DNA from: Alkalihalobacterium sp048323755
Lineage (GTDB): Bacteria; Bacillota; Bacilli; Bacillales; Bacillaceae_F
Assembly: GCF_048323755.1 (NCBI RefSeq)
Contig: NZ_JBLWFS010000018.1
Location: 1 to 64,000, forward strand
DNA: 64,000 nucleotides
Direction of reading: 5' to 3'
The notes below the pieces were generated by a model. The model was not told the DNA's origin. It was given only the letters and a program-made list of their open reading frames with translations, and searched no databases. The position numbers and the translations under genes are program-made. Below, in pieces: positions 35,087 through 43,148 of this stretch (positions are counted from its first letter, which is position 1; each line of letters opens with the position of its first letter).

Positions 35087-35983
35087 TTATAATCCAGCAG
35101 AACGCATTAAGCGTTTTACAATTTCCTGATAATCCTCAGCTGAAATACCAGGAGCAAATTCTTCTGGTAATTCTTCATAATCCGGCGTTGGAGCTCCTTC
35201 TGGCGCTCCAATAATAACTTCTAATGGTTTTCCATCTTCTGGGTGAGTTCCCTTCCAAATTTTATTAATATCACGGAAGTCTGTCGGACTCCATGTATAT
35301 AACTTCGTATGAATACCTTCATCTTCAAATTTCTGCGCTGTTTCAAACGCACGGTTACTTAAATTAGGAATCGGAAGCATCTTGGTCATATCGACACCTG
35401 TAACCACTTCAATAGCCTTTGCATACGCAACGATATGAACTCCGCCACGTACAAGTAAATAGCCGATCATTTCACGTGCAGTCGGATTTTCAGTCATCTC
35501 ATATACACGCATCTTATGTGTTCTTGCCCCGCACTCTAGGAAGAAGTTATGAATTAAATCTAATAATAAATTACCACTATTAAAAACATTGTCTCCTGTC
35601 CACGGCCGACCATGTGAATCAGCTGGTTTTGCTGTTTGTGCCGTGTCTATAAAATGGTGATGAAACCTTAAATCTTTTGCCGTTTGCATCGGGGCGATAT
35701 CCGGATCCCCAGGGAATGTTGTATTATTCAACATAATATTGATTGTATTAGATACTAGCTGAACATGACCAAATTCTTCAGCTGTAATACTTGCAACTAA
35801 ATCATAAAACGGTTTAAACTTCTTTTTATTACGAAAGTTAAACGATTGGTACATATAATTATTCAATGTTGACATTTCACCAAATTTTCCACCAAGTAAC
35901 TCTTGGACAGCGGAAGCACCATTTGGATCAGAATATTCAGGCCTTGGTAAGTCTATTAACATCTTATCAAAACGTATTATCAC
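35087..35983 (-). CDS. Manganese catalase
   Basis: A non-haem dimanganese catalase of 298 aa. The four-helix-bundle ligands are visible: Glu36 (KFGEMST), Glu70 and His73 (AEEFGHVQ), Glu150 (FFLECGARTHKM) and His183 (GVHIVAY). It resembles B. subtilis YdbD and the spore-coat CotJC group. The adjacent DUF2642 gene, likely spore-associated, makes a spore or coat role plausible but not proven. The ribosome site GGAGGAGACGG lies before the start. It would remove hydrogen peroxide. Confidence 0.93.
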   Translation of the reverse strand: MIIRFDKMLIDLPRPEYSDPNGASAVQELLGGKFGEMSTLNNYMYQSFNFRNKKKFKPFYDLVASITAEEFGHVQLVSNTINIMLNNTTFPGDPDIAPMQTAKDLRFHHHFIDTAQTAKPADSHGRPWTGDNVFNSGNLLLDLIHNFFLECGARTHKMRVYEMTENPTAREMIGYLLVRGGVHIVAYAKAIEVVTGVDMTKMLPIPNLSNRAFETAQKFEDEGIHTKLYTWSPTDFRDINKIWKGTHPEDGKPLEVIIGAPEGAPTPDYEELPEEFAPGISAEDYQEIVKRLMRSAGL

Positions 35984-36032
35984 AAACCGTCTCCTCCTTC
36001 TCCCCTAACCAATTGGAAGCTTAAATGATAAT

Positions 36033-36275
36033 TTACTGTGGCAGTACCCAAATAATACTTTGAGTCCGAATAAAAAAAGGTGAACCTGCAACATCTACAA
36101 CCACATGATCAGGCTTAACATCAGTTAATGCGCCACGAATATTACCTTGGGCGGTTTGAACAACGACAGTTCTGCCGATAATTGTTTGTAACGTCTGATA
36201 TACGTAAGGGTCAACTAATGAAATCATTTGCGGAGCGCTCGCGTGACCGTGCTGATGACCTTGATGATGATTCAT
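36033..36275 (-). CDS. DUF2642 (YuzF-like) protein with His-rich N-terminus
   Basis: 80 aa: an N-terminal His-rich segment (NHHQGHQHGH) followed by a small beta domain, SLVDPYVYQTLQTIIGRTVV, then VKPDHVVVDVAG and FFIRTQSIIWV. This is the DUF2642 pattern found in YuzF and several spore-coat-associated proteins. The His-rich tail may bind metal (inference). GGGAGTCG precedes the ATG. The Mn catalase starts 50 bp downstream on the same strand, so the two may be co-transcribed. Confidence 0.82.
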   Translation of the reverse strand: MNHHQGHQHGHASAPQMISLVDPYVYQTLQTIIGRTVVVQTAQGNIRGALTDVKPDHVVVDVAGSPFFIRTQSIIWVLPQ

Positions 36276-36402
36276 GGTAACGACTCCCTTCTATTTTGTC
36301 AGTCGCTCCCATTCTATGATGCATTGTGCATGTACCATACCAATTATTTCTGTTCTCAGTTATTTGGAATAATGCAGGACAAATTAACTCGTACAATAAC
36401 CT

Positions 36403-36542
36403 CTTTAAACTCAAAGGCTCTTTACTCAAAGGTTGTTGCGCCTTGCTTTTAGACCGTAGCCAAGCGGATGCTTAGCTCTGCACGCTGTGCGTGTAAAACG
36501 GTCCAAAAGCAACAAATTTTATGAAAACAGCCATTTTAAAAA
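36403..36542. repeat. Palindromic non-coding element, copy B (inverted, lacks extra hairpin)
   Basis: Aligns over its whole length with the inverted copy at 599-804. The left end CAAAGGTTGTTGC...CTTTTAGACCGT matches the right end of copy A at all but about five positions. The core GCCAAGCG...GCTTAGCTCTGCACGC and the right end (GGTCCAAAAGCAACAA) also match. The ~70-bp block with the 19-bp hairpin is missing. It lies between the divergent DUF2642 and squalene/phytoene synthase genes. Confidence 0.75.
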
Positions 36543-36627
36543 GTAGAAATAGTGGTGTTTCTGGTAATTCAGTCAGTTTTAGTCTAAAATTTTAAATATG
36601 AAGCCATTTGAAAGGAAGGTACACTAC

Positions 36628-37449
36628 ATGACCGATAAAAAAAATCTTTATGATCGAGCGAAGCGAGTATTAATGGAAACGAGTCGGACATTTTTTATTC
36701 CTATTAGCAAATTACCGGATGAATTAGAAGAAGCTGTCATGTCTGCTTATCTTTGTATGAGGGCAATCGACGAAATTGAAGACAGTGCTGTACTTTCAAC
36801 AGAAGTAAAAGTTAACTTATTAAATCAAGTCAGTGTTTTGTTAAAAAAACCTTTCGATGAAGCTGAATTAGCTACCTTATTTAAACCTTACAAATCTTCT
36901 TTACCAGAAGTCACACTAGACCTTAACGACTGGATTGAATTATGCCCTGAATCTGCAACTCCTGCCGTATTAAGCGCAACTTCCGAGATGGCAAAAGGAA
37001 TGGGGAAGTGGGTGAACAAAGCCTTCAACATTGAGACTGAGGAAGATTTAGATGAATACACCTATTACGTGGCAGGTTTAGTAGGAGTAATGCTGTCAGA
37101 TCTTTGGAAATGGTACGACGGGACGGAATGTGATCGAGATCTTGCAATTGGGTTCGGGCGAGGCCTACAAGCTGTTAACATGATCCGCAATCGTGAAGAA
37201 GACTTATCTCGAGACGATGTAGACTTCTTCCCAGATGGATGGGAAATGAAAGATATGTTTACATATGCCCGGAGAAATCTTAATCTTGGAGACGAATATA
37301 CGAAAGAATTAACAGTTGGACCTGTTTATTATTTCTGCAAAATTCCGTTAGCGCTCGCTTTTAGTACACTAGACGCTATTGAAGCAGGACAAGAAAAGCT
37401 AACACGTAACTCTGTAATGCAAATTGTAAACGAGGTTGTTGCAGAGTAA
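36628..37449 (+). CDS. Squalene/phytoene synthase-like protein
   Basis: An all-helical isoprenoid synthase fold, 273 aa. The first Asp-rich motif is DEIED (in MRAIDEIED) and the second is NREEDLSRDD, both at the expected positions for head-to-head condensation of prenyl diphosphates. SRTFFIPISKLP matches the family N-terminus. The product (squalene, dehydrosqualene, phytoene or a phosphatase-type reaction) cannot be decided. No carotenoid or hopanoid genes are nearby, so it is an orphan here. AAGGAAGG lies before ATG 36628; the in-frame ATG at 36598 lacks a site. Confidence 0.85.
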   Translation: MTDKKNLYDRAKRVLMETSRTFFIPISKLPDELEEAVMSAYLCMRAIDEIEDSAVLSTEVKVNLLNQVSVLLKKPFDEAELATLFKPYKSSLPEVTLDLNDWIELCPESATPAVLSATSEMAKGMGKWVNKAFNIETEEDLDEYTYYVAGLVGVMLSDLWKWYDGTECDRDLAIGFGRGLQAVNMIRNREEDLSRDDVDFFPDGWEMKDMFTYARRNLNLGDEYTKELTVGPVYYFCKIPLALAFSTLDAIEAGQEKLTRNSVMQIVNEVVAE

Positions 37450-37488
37450 AAATTAATAAAATTGGATAACCTGAAATAAATCAACAAC

Positions 37489-37541
37489 AAAAGGATGACT
37501 CATAGTGCAGCTAGGCCTCACTTTGCTCGAGTCATCCTTTT
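37489..37541. terminator. Terminator with 13-bp stem and 27-nt loop
   Basis: AAAAGGATGACTC (37489-37501) pairs perfectly with GAGTCATCCTTTT (37529-37541). It lies between the squalene/phytoene synthase gene and the convergent methionine gamma-lyase gene. Confidence 0.75.
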
Positions 37542-37603
37542 AATGATGTCGCTTCCTTATAAACTTCAATTCAGGCGACGGGACGTATATAAAAAATAAC
37601 CAA

Positions 37604-38782
37604 CTATATTTTCTCTAATGCTTGCTCGATATCTGCCCAGATATCTTCCCATGCTTCTAAGCCAACAGATAAACGGATCAAGTCGTGCCCAATCCCCATC
37701 TTCTCGCGCTTTTCTTCTGGTACTACAGAATGTGTCATCGTTGCTGGATGCTGAATAAGCGTCTCTGCATCACCTAAACTTACAGCAATTTTTATTAACT
37801 GTAATTCATTCATAAATCGTTGTGCAGTTTCTTTTCCACCATCAATTAAGAAACTTATCATTCCACCTGCTTGCTTCATTTGCGATTTAACAATTTTAGC
37901 TTGCGGAAAGTGATCATCTCCTGGGAAAATAATATCTTTTATTTTTGGATGCGCTTTCATTTTATCTGCTAGTTTCAAAGCATTCGTACAATGGCGATCC
38001 ATTCGAACTGGGAGCGTCTTTAAGCCACGAATTAACAACCAAGCATCAAACGGACTAATAATTCCACCGATGTCTTTCTGCGTAGTCATACGAACTTCAT
38101 TAACAAATTCTTGACTTCCAACCATGAGACCAGCAACAACATCGCCGTGCCCACTAATATATTTAGTCGCACTATGAACCACGACATCAGCACCAAAGGT
38201 TATCGGTCTTTGTAAATATGGGGTGGCAAATGTATTATCAACCACTACTCTAGCTTCAAACTCTTTCCCAACCTTGCAAACTAACTCAAGATCTACTAAT
38301 TTCATCGTCGGGTTAATCGGTGTTTCAATATAAATCACTTTCGTTTCAGGTCGAATATAGGAACGAATCTGCTCTTCTTCATCCATTTCAATTAAGTCAT
38401 AGTCCACATTAAAGCGGTCTTTTAACAACTCTAATAAGCCATACGTACACCCATAAACTCCTTCTGAGACAAGGATATGGTCTCCTGAACGAACAAGTCC
38501 AAATAGTGTCGCAGAAACAGCAGCCATACCCGAACTAAAAGCAAGCCCTGCTTCTCCTCCTTCTAATTCAGCAATTCGTTCTTCTAGGACGGTTACCGTC
38601 GGGTTTCCTAATCTGGAGTATACATAGCCTTCTTCTTCTCCTGCAAACCGGCGTTCACCTTGCTCAGCCGATTTCATTGTGAATGTTGAGGATTGAAAAA
38701 GCGGTGGTGTTAAACTCCCTTGAAAAGATTGACTATCATAACCTTTGTGAATGACCTCTGTTTCTAATCTGTAGTTTTTCAA
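37604..38782 (-). CDS. megL: Methionine gamma-lyase (PLP enzyme)
   Basis: A PLP enzyme of the Cys/Met metabolism family that cleaves methionine to methanethiol, 2-oxobutyrate and ammonia, or homocysteine to sulfide. The PLP Lys is in HSATKYISGHGD. Cys112 in VYGCTYGLL is the residue that distinguishes methionine gamma-lyases from cystathionine enzymes. Start: AGAAGGGTG lies 6 nt before TTG 38782; the upstream ATG at 38812 has AAGGAG only 3-4 nt away, and that site would lie at or before the predicted transcript start. The product is 392 aa. A promoter and a possible CcpA site lie upstream. Confidence 0.88.
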   Translation of the reverse strand: MKNYRLETEVIHKGYDSQSFQGSLTPPLFQSSTFTMKSAEQGERRFAGEEEGYVYSRLGNPTVTVLEERIAELEGGEAGLAFSSGMAAVSATLFGLVRSGDHILVSEGVYGCTYGLLELLKDRFNVDYDLIEMDEEEQIRSYIRPETKVIYIETPINPTMKLVDLELVCKVGKEFEARVVVDNTFATPYLQRPITFGADVVVHSATKYISGHGDVVAGLMVGSQEFVNEVRMTTQKDIGGIISPFDAWLLIRGLKTLPVRMDRHCTNALKLADKMKAHPKIKDIIFPGDDHFPQAKIVKSQMKQAGGMISFLIDGGKETAQRFMNELQLIKIAVSLGDAETLIQHPATMTHSVVPEEKREKMGIGHDLIRLSVGLEAWEDIWADIEQALEKI

Positions 38783-38823
38783 AACAATCACCCTTCTACG
38801 ATTATTTCTCATTCTCTCCTTTT

Positions 38824-38866
38824 ATATTATTCTATGAAAGCATCATTCGGTCAATGGTAACGCTTA
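38824..38866 (-). promoter_or_regulatory. Promoter and candidate cre (CcpA) site of megL
   Basis: On the minus strand TTGACC (38852-38847) and AATAAT (38829-38824) are 17 nt apart. Directly upstream, TGTAAGCGTTACCA (38866-38853) matches the cre consensus TGWAANCGNTNWCA at 13 of 14 positions. A cre upstream of -35 would fit activation by CcpA. Confidence 0.45.
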
Positions 38867-38944
38867 CATTTTTTTAAGAAAATACACAAAAGCCACAACT
38901 TCTAATCTTATTAATTTGTCTCAATAATTGTTGCTTTGAGCTAT

Positions 38945-39027
38945 AGAAGTTAACCAAACTAGCTTTAGTGGGGACTTATAAGCCAAAGTTGGTCCCGACT
39001 TAAACATCAAGCTATTGGTTAAATTCT
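38945..39027. repeat. Long imperfect inverted repeat, non-coding
   Basis: AGAAGTTAACCAAACTAGCTT (38945-38965, shown in part: outer AGAAGTTAACCAA, inner TAGCTT) pairs with 39009-39027 except for one mismatch and two unpaired bases. An inner GGGAC/GTCCC (38971-38975 with 38992-38996) adds a second stem. There is no reading frame. It could be a small mobile repeat remnant. Confidence 0.55.
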
Positions 39028-39035
39028 TTCATGAT

Positions 39036-39195
39036 TTATTCCTTTATGTGCTCCAATCATTGCTTTTGGTTGATGCTTCCTCCTAGTTTTTTCCTCCACT
39101 GCTCATCATTCTGCACTTTTCGTTCACGCTTTCTCCTAGTTTTTCCCTATTCCGCTCACTAATCACTGCCCTGACTTTTTAATACTTCCATCTAG
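39036..39195. repeat. Degenerate 52-bp tandem repeat, about 3 units
   Basis: TTCC-starting units at 39039, 39091 and 39143 are 52 bp apart and share GCTC, ATCA, TGC and a CTCCTAGTTTTT junction. They are much more diverged than the array at 20144 but have the same period. The 600-bp stretch 38783-39388 contains this, the inverted repeat before it and a terminator after it; I see no gene in it. Confidence 0.6.
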
Positions 39196-39229
39196 GGTGG
39201 TTCAATCCATTAATTTTTAGAATGACGAA

Positions 39230-39275
39230 GAGGCTGACTAGAACAGGTTACTAATTTCACCCTATAGTCAGCCTC
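39230..39275 (-). terminator. Hairpin after the GNAT gene
   Basis: A perfect 11-bp stem GAGGCTGACTA/TAGTCAGCCTC (39230-39240 with 39265-39275) with a 24-nt loop. The T-tract is weak. Confidence 0.55.
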
Positions 39276-39388
39276 ATTAGATACCACCTGCCAGAAGAAC
39301 ATATGATTTTCCAAGTATTTATTTTAATTCAAATCAAGTCAACCTGCTGCAGCGACATCATCGAAAACAAAACAGACTTTATTTTCCC

Positions 39389-39916
39389 TTATCTAGAAAT
39401 CAACTGATCCAAACTATACCAACCGTATGCAGCTTCTTTATATGATTGCCCGCCGATTTCAATGTCTTCACTTACTAAAAATTCTCCATTTAATGCTTCT
39501 TCGTAAAAACGTTTAGCCGGATTGTCGTCGAGGACCCAAACTACTAGCGCTTGACATCCGTTGTCCTTTAATACCTCTGCAGCCTTTCCAACCAGCTGCT
39601 TTCCTCCACCTTTTCGTTGCGCATTTTCGTATAAATAGATTGCGAACAGCTCACCATCAATTCCTGGAAAATTTCCTGTTCGTTCTTTACCAACAGCCGC
39701 AAACCCAAAAACTTTATCATCTTCTTCAATCACAAGAACAGTAGTTGGATGGTTCTCGGTAGAAAGAACTCGCTTCCACATTTCCTGTCGATCTTCCACT
39801 TTTAATGAATCCAAATATTCTTCGGAAACGATTCCTTTGTAGGTTGTCTTCCAACTTGCAACATGAATATCGGCAATCACTTGAACATCTTTAAATTGAG
39901 CTAATCTTATATTCAT
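39389..39916 (-). CDS. GNAT family N-acetyltransferase
   Basis: A 175-aa single-domain acetyltransferase. The N-terminal pattern RLAQFKDVQVIADIHVASWK, with YKGIVSEEYLDSL, is typical of a large Bacillaceae GNAT group. Motif A ENAQRKGGGKQLV carries the acetyl-CoA loop (Q/RxxGxG), and NPAKRFYE is motif B. The substrate is unknown. The ribosome site AGAAAGAAGGGG lies before the ATG. It is divergent from the small zinc-ribbon gene at 39990. Confidence 0.85.
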   Translation of the reverse strand: MNIRLAQFKDVQVIADIHVASWKTTYKGIVSEEYLDSLKVEDRQEMWKRVLSTENHPTTVLVIEEDDKVFGFAAVGKERTGNFPGIDGELFAIYLYENAQRKGGGKQLVGKAAEVLKDNGCQALVVWVLDDNPAKRFYEEALNGEFLVSEDIEIGGQSYKEAAYGWYSLDQLISR

Positions 39917-39989
39917 AGTTTCCCCTTCTTTCTCTAGATAGAGTATTCATAAAATAAAATGGAAATACTGTGATTAGGAGGTGTTACTT

Positions 39990-40235
39990 ATGGCGGAACC
40001 ATATTTATGTCCTAATTGTAAAACCAACCGATCCCGTTTTAACCGTATTGAACAAATAGCTCAAGCTGTTAAACTGAACCCACAAACAGGTGATGTAGTG
40101 GAAGAGTATTCAAACGAAAAACTCGATCCTTTTCATCTGCCTTACCGTGGTCCTTCATTAAAAATACAGTGTGGTGCATGTGGACTCATTGAAGACGAGC
40201 GAATGTTTGTACAGTACGGAAAAAATAATCGTTAA
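39990..40235 (+). CDS. Small zinc-ribbon protein, 81 aa
   Basis: Function unknown. Two CxxC pairs, CPNC (7-10) and CGAC (61-64), flank a ~50-residue segment with polar and aromatic residues, consistent with a split zinc ribbon. AGGAGGTG sits 6-7 nt before ATG 39990, which excludes the in-frame GTG at 39981. The acidic-basic mix and the absence of a membrane span suggest a cytoplasmic nucleic-acid or protein-binding role (inference). A terminator follows immediately. Confidence 0.72.
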   Translation: MAEPYLCPNCKTNRSRFNRIEQIAQAVKLNPQTGDVVEEYSNEKLDPFHLPYRGPSLKIQCGACGLIEDERMFVQYGKNNR

Positions 40236-40252
40236 TTTCAGTTGTTTTTAAC

Positions 40253-40280
40253 AAGAGAGGGCTATAACCCTCTTTTTTAT
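40253..40280 (+). terminator. Terminator of the zinc-ribbon gene
   Basis: AAGAGAGGG (40253-40261) pairs with CCCTCTTTT (40268-40276, one G-U) with a 6-nt loop, and Ts continue. Confidence 0.8.
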
Positions 40281-40380
40281 TTCATATCATTTAATTAAAG
40301 TGACGGTTTCCTTTTTCAAAACGAAAATAAACTGTTAAAATACTCTTGTAATAGAAATTATACATAAGCGAGGGAAATAA

Positions 40381-41613
40381 ATGGAGAATTTACAATCAAA
40401 ACTTGAAAAGTATGCTGAATTAGCCGTAAAAGTTGGTGTCAATATTCAAGAAGGTCAAACTTTAGTGATCAATGCACCACTTGCAGCTACAGACTTTGTT
40501 CGACTTGTAGCGAAGAAAGCTTATGACGCTGGTGCAAAAAATGTCCATGTTGAATGGAATGACGAAGAACTAACATTAATTAAATATAAGAATGCCCCGG
40601 ATGAAGCTTTTCATGAGTTTCCACTTTGGAAAGCAAAGGGATATGAAGAAATGGCCGAAAATGGTGCTGCTTTTATGAGTATCGTCGCTAGTAATCCAGA
40701 CTTACTGAAAGGTGTAAACCCTGAGCGTATTGCTAATGCGAACAAAGCATCTGGTCAAGCGATGGATACATTCCGTTCGTATGTTCAATCTGACAAAATC
40801 AGTTGGACAGTGATCGCGGCATCTGCACCGGGCTGGGCTCAAAAAGTGTTCCCTAATGATTCTGAAGAAGCAGCGGTTGAAAAACTGTGGAATGCAATTT
40901 TCAGCGCAACACGCGTTGAACTAGAAGATCCTGTTTCAGCATGGAAAGAGCATTGCGAAAACCTTACGAGTAAAGTTGAATTCCTAAACAATAAGCGTTT
41001 CCAAAAGCTTCACTATACAGCTCCTGGTACTGACTTAACAATTGAACTACCTGAAAAACACTTATGGGCTGGTGCAGGAAGTAACAACGAACAAAATGTA
41101 TACTTCGTTGCTAACTTACCAACCGAAGAAGTGTTTACAGCTGCGAAGAAAGACGGCGTTAACGGAACAGTATCTAGTACGAAACCATTAAACTATGGTG
41201 GAACACTTATTCAAAACTTTTCTTTAACATTCAAAGATGGAAAAGTTGTAGAATATTCAGCTGACGAAGGCTATGAAACACTAAAACGCCTAGTTGAAAC
41301 AGATGAAGGTTCGGCTTATTTAGGTGAAGTCGCTTTAGTACCACATGATTCACCGATCTCAAACTCAAATGTTATTTTCTACAATACATTATTTGATGAA
41401 AATGCATCTAACCACTTAGCTCTAGGAAGTGCCTACGCGTTTAACCTTGAAGGTGGAAAAACGATGTCTAAAGAAGAATTACAAAAGAATGGCTTAAACA
41501 CTAGTATTACACACGTTGATTTCATGATCGGTTCTGCGGACATGAATATCGATGGAATTACAGCGGACGGTGAGCGTGAACCATTATTTAGAAATGGAAA
41601 TTGGGCATTTTAA
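40381..41613 (+). CDS. ampS: M29 family aminopeptidase (AmpS-like)
   Basis: A cytoplasmic dimetal aminopeptidase of the thermophilic aminopeptidase (M29) family, 410 aa. Conserved metal-binding stretches are visible: ANLPTEEVFTAA, YLGEVALVPHDSPI, FYNTLFDENASNHLALG and ITHVDFMIGS. It trims N-terminal residues from peptides. GAGGG lies 6-7 nt before the ATG. It is monocistronic with its own terminator. The length and motifs are complete, with nothing unusual. Confidence 0.95.
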   Translation: MENLQSKLEKYAELAVKVGVNIQEGQTLVINAPLAATDFVRLVAKKAYDAGAKNVHVEWNDEELTLIKYKNAPDEAFHEFPLWKAKGYEEMAENGAAFMSIVASNPDLLKGVNPERIANANKASGQAMDTFRSYVQSDKISWTVIAASAPGWAQKVFPNDSEEAAVEKLWNAIFSATRVELEDPVSAWKEHCENLTSKVEFLNNKRFQKLHYTAPGTDLTIELPEKHLWAGAGSNNEQNVYFVANLPTEEVFTAAKKDGVNGTVSSTKPLNYGGTLIQNFSLTFKDGKVVEYSADEGYETLKRLVETDEGSAYLGEVALVPHDSPISNSNVIFYNTLFDENASNHLALGSAYAFNLEGGKTMSKEELQKNGLNTSITHVDFMIGSADMNIDGITADGEREPLFRNGNWAF

Positions 41614-41639
41614 TATAATGTACCGATAGCAAAAGAAAA

Positions 41640-41680
41640 AAGCTACGTCTCCTTATCTAGGCAGGCGTAGCTTCTTTTTA
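41640..41680 (+). terminator. Terminator of ampS
   Basis: AAGCTACG (41640-41647) pairs with CGTAGCTT (41666-41673), followed by CTTTTTAT. Confidence 0.75.
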
Positions 41681-41703
41681 TCTTTTTATATTAATTCTAT
41701 ATA

Positions 41704-41964
41704 TTAACTAGGGGCGTCTAATTGGTGTAGAGTTTTCGTAATACTAAGAGATTTCATTTTGTTATATTCTTTTAAGCCGCACTTTCCTATAACAAAACTC
41801 GAGAAAGAATAAATCCCTTTTGGCTTTGCGCTTCTCTCAATATCATCAATTAATAACTGTAAATAGTAATTAACAACAAAGACATCTTGATTTACAACAG
41901 GTATGTCGACTATTTTATATTTCTGTCCACTCATATGAAACAGTTCTAATTTTTTTGTTGCCAT
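41704..41964 (-). CDS. Hypothetical protein, 86 aa
   Basis: Not recognised. A small soluble protein with a beta-rich start (LELFHMSGQKYKIVDIPVV) and a mixed C-terminal half with one Cys. GGGGTGG lies 7 nt before the ATG, supporting translation. It is convergent with ampS and lies downstream of the aldo/keto reductase gene on the same strand with a 100-bp gap. No functional inference is possible. Confidence 0.6.
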   Translation of the reverse strand: MATKKLELFHMSGQKYKIVDIPVVNQDVFVVNYYLQLLIDDIERSAKPKGIYSFSSFVIGKCGLKEYNKMKSLSITKTLHQLDAPS

Positions 41965-42063
41965 ACATTTACCACCCCAATATTGTTCTATAAATAGAAT
42001 AACTCATTTTCTTATTACGAACAACATAATTCATTAAAGTTTTTAGAAAATTCAACTAAAATA

Positions 42064-42975
42064 TTATAAGTGGGCAGTAAAATTATGCTGCTTTGTCAGC
42101 GCCTTCACTTCCTCTAATTGATGTTCGGTTATATTTTTACATTGGTCATAAGACTGAAGAATATCATTCAACTGTTCCACGGTTCTTGGCCCAGGAATTG
42201 TTGTGGCTACTACTGATGGCGTTGTTACATAACGAAGAGCTAAACTTGTGTTCCTTTGATTTCCTAATATTCTTTCGATCTCTGGAAGTAGTTGTGATAA
42301 TTCATTTGACGAATAGTCAAGATAGCCATTAGCAATTTTATTTTTCCAATTTGAAGATAATACTCCCTTAGCTAACGGCCCTCTAGAGATGACAGATATA
42401 TGTTGTTTACTTAATAAATCAAACATCTCTACTTCTGCTCGGCGGTCTAGTAAACTATATTGCATCATTACACTAACAATATTTGATTTCTCTACATACT
42501 CACGTATGACGTTAGGTCGTATGGATGAAATACCATAATATCGAATGAGACCTTCTTTTTTCAGCTCTTCAAATGCTTCAATTGTTTCATCAATTGGATC
42601 CTCAATCGTTCCGCCGTGAAGTTGATATAAATCAATGTAATCCATTTGTAGACGACGAAGACTTTCTTTTACTGCTGTTTTTATGTAGGTTTTGGATGGG
42701 TCCCATCGCCAGCCCTCTTGGTCTTTGTCCCAGCGGTTTCCACCTTTAGTTGCAACTATTATTTCATCCCTTTTTCCTTTAACGGCTTTTCCGACAAGCT
42801 CTTCGTTTAATCCAAACTCATATAAATCTGCTGTATCAATAAAATTCATTCCACCATCTATCGCTTTATGGATGATTTCAATACTTTCCTTTTCATTCTC
42901 AGTTTTTAATGACATGGAACCTAGCCCAACTTCTGAGACAAATAAATCACTCGTTCCTAAACGTCTTTTTAACAT
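42064..42975 (-). CDS. Aldo/keto reductase
   Basis: An NADPH-dependent (beta/alpha)8 oxidoreductase of about 303 aa. The catalytic tetrad is visible as Asp and Tyr in FIDTADLYEFG, Lys in VATKGG and His in YQLHGG. The opening RRLGTSDLFVSEVGLGSM and the closing IPGPRTVEQL are typical of the YhdN/YvgN-related group. The substrate is unknown. ATG 42975 follows GGATGG at an 8-nt spacing; the in-frame TTG at 42990 is unsupported. Confidence 0.88.
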   Translation of the reverse strand: MLKRRLGTSDLFVSEVGLGSMSLKTENEKESIEIIHKAIDGGMNFIDTADLYEFGLNEELVGKAVKGKRDEIIVATKGGNRWDKDQEGWRWDPSKTYIKTAVKESLRRLQMDYIDLYQLHGGTIEDPIDETIEAFEELKKEGLIRYYGISSIRPNVIREYVEKSNIVSVMMQYSLLDRRAEVEMFDLLSKQHISVISRGPLAKGVLSSNWKNKIANGYLDYSSNELSQLLPEIERILGNQRNTSLALRYVTTPSVVATTIPGPRTVEQLNDILQSYDQCKNITEHQLEEVKALTKQHNFTAHL

Positions 42976-43084
42976 GATTTCACCATCCAATTCTTCTTTT
43001 ACTTTAGTTAAGCAGATTTATAGTAAGCAATCAAACAAGACACCTTAAATCTACAACATATGAAATCCTGCATCACAATACAAA

Positions 43085-43116
43085 GGGAGTCACTATCATG
43101 ATGACAGTAACTCCCC
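43085..43116 (-). terminator. Hairpin downstream of the esterase gene
   Basis: GGGAGTCACT pairs with AGTAACTCCC (43085-43094 with 43106-43115), with one mismatch. The T-tract is weak. Confidence 0.45.
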
Positions 43117-43148
43117 CTTTTAGCCCTAGTGGCTAGCTTTTCATTATT

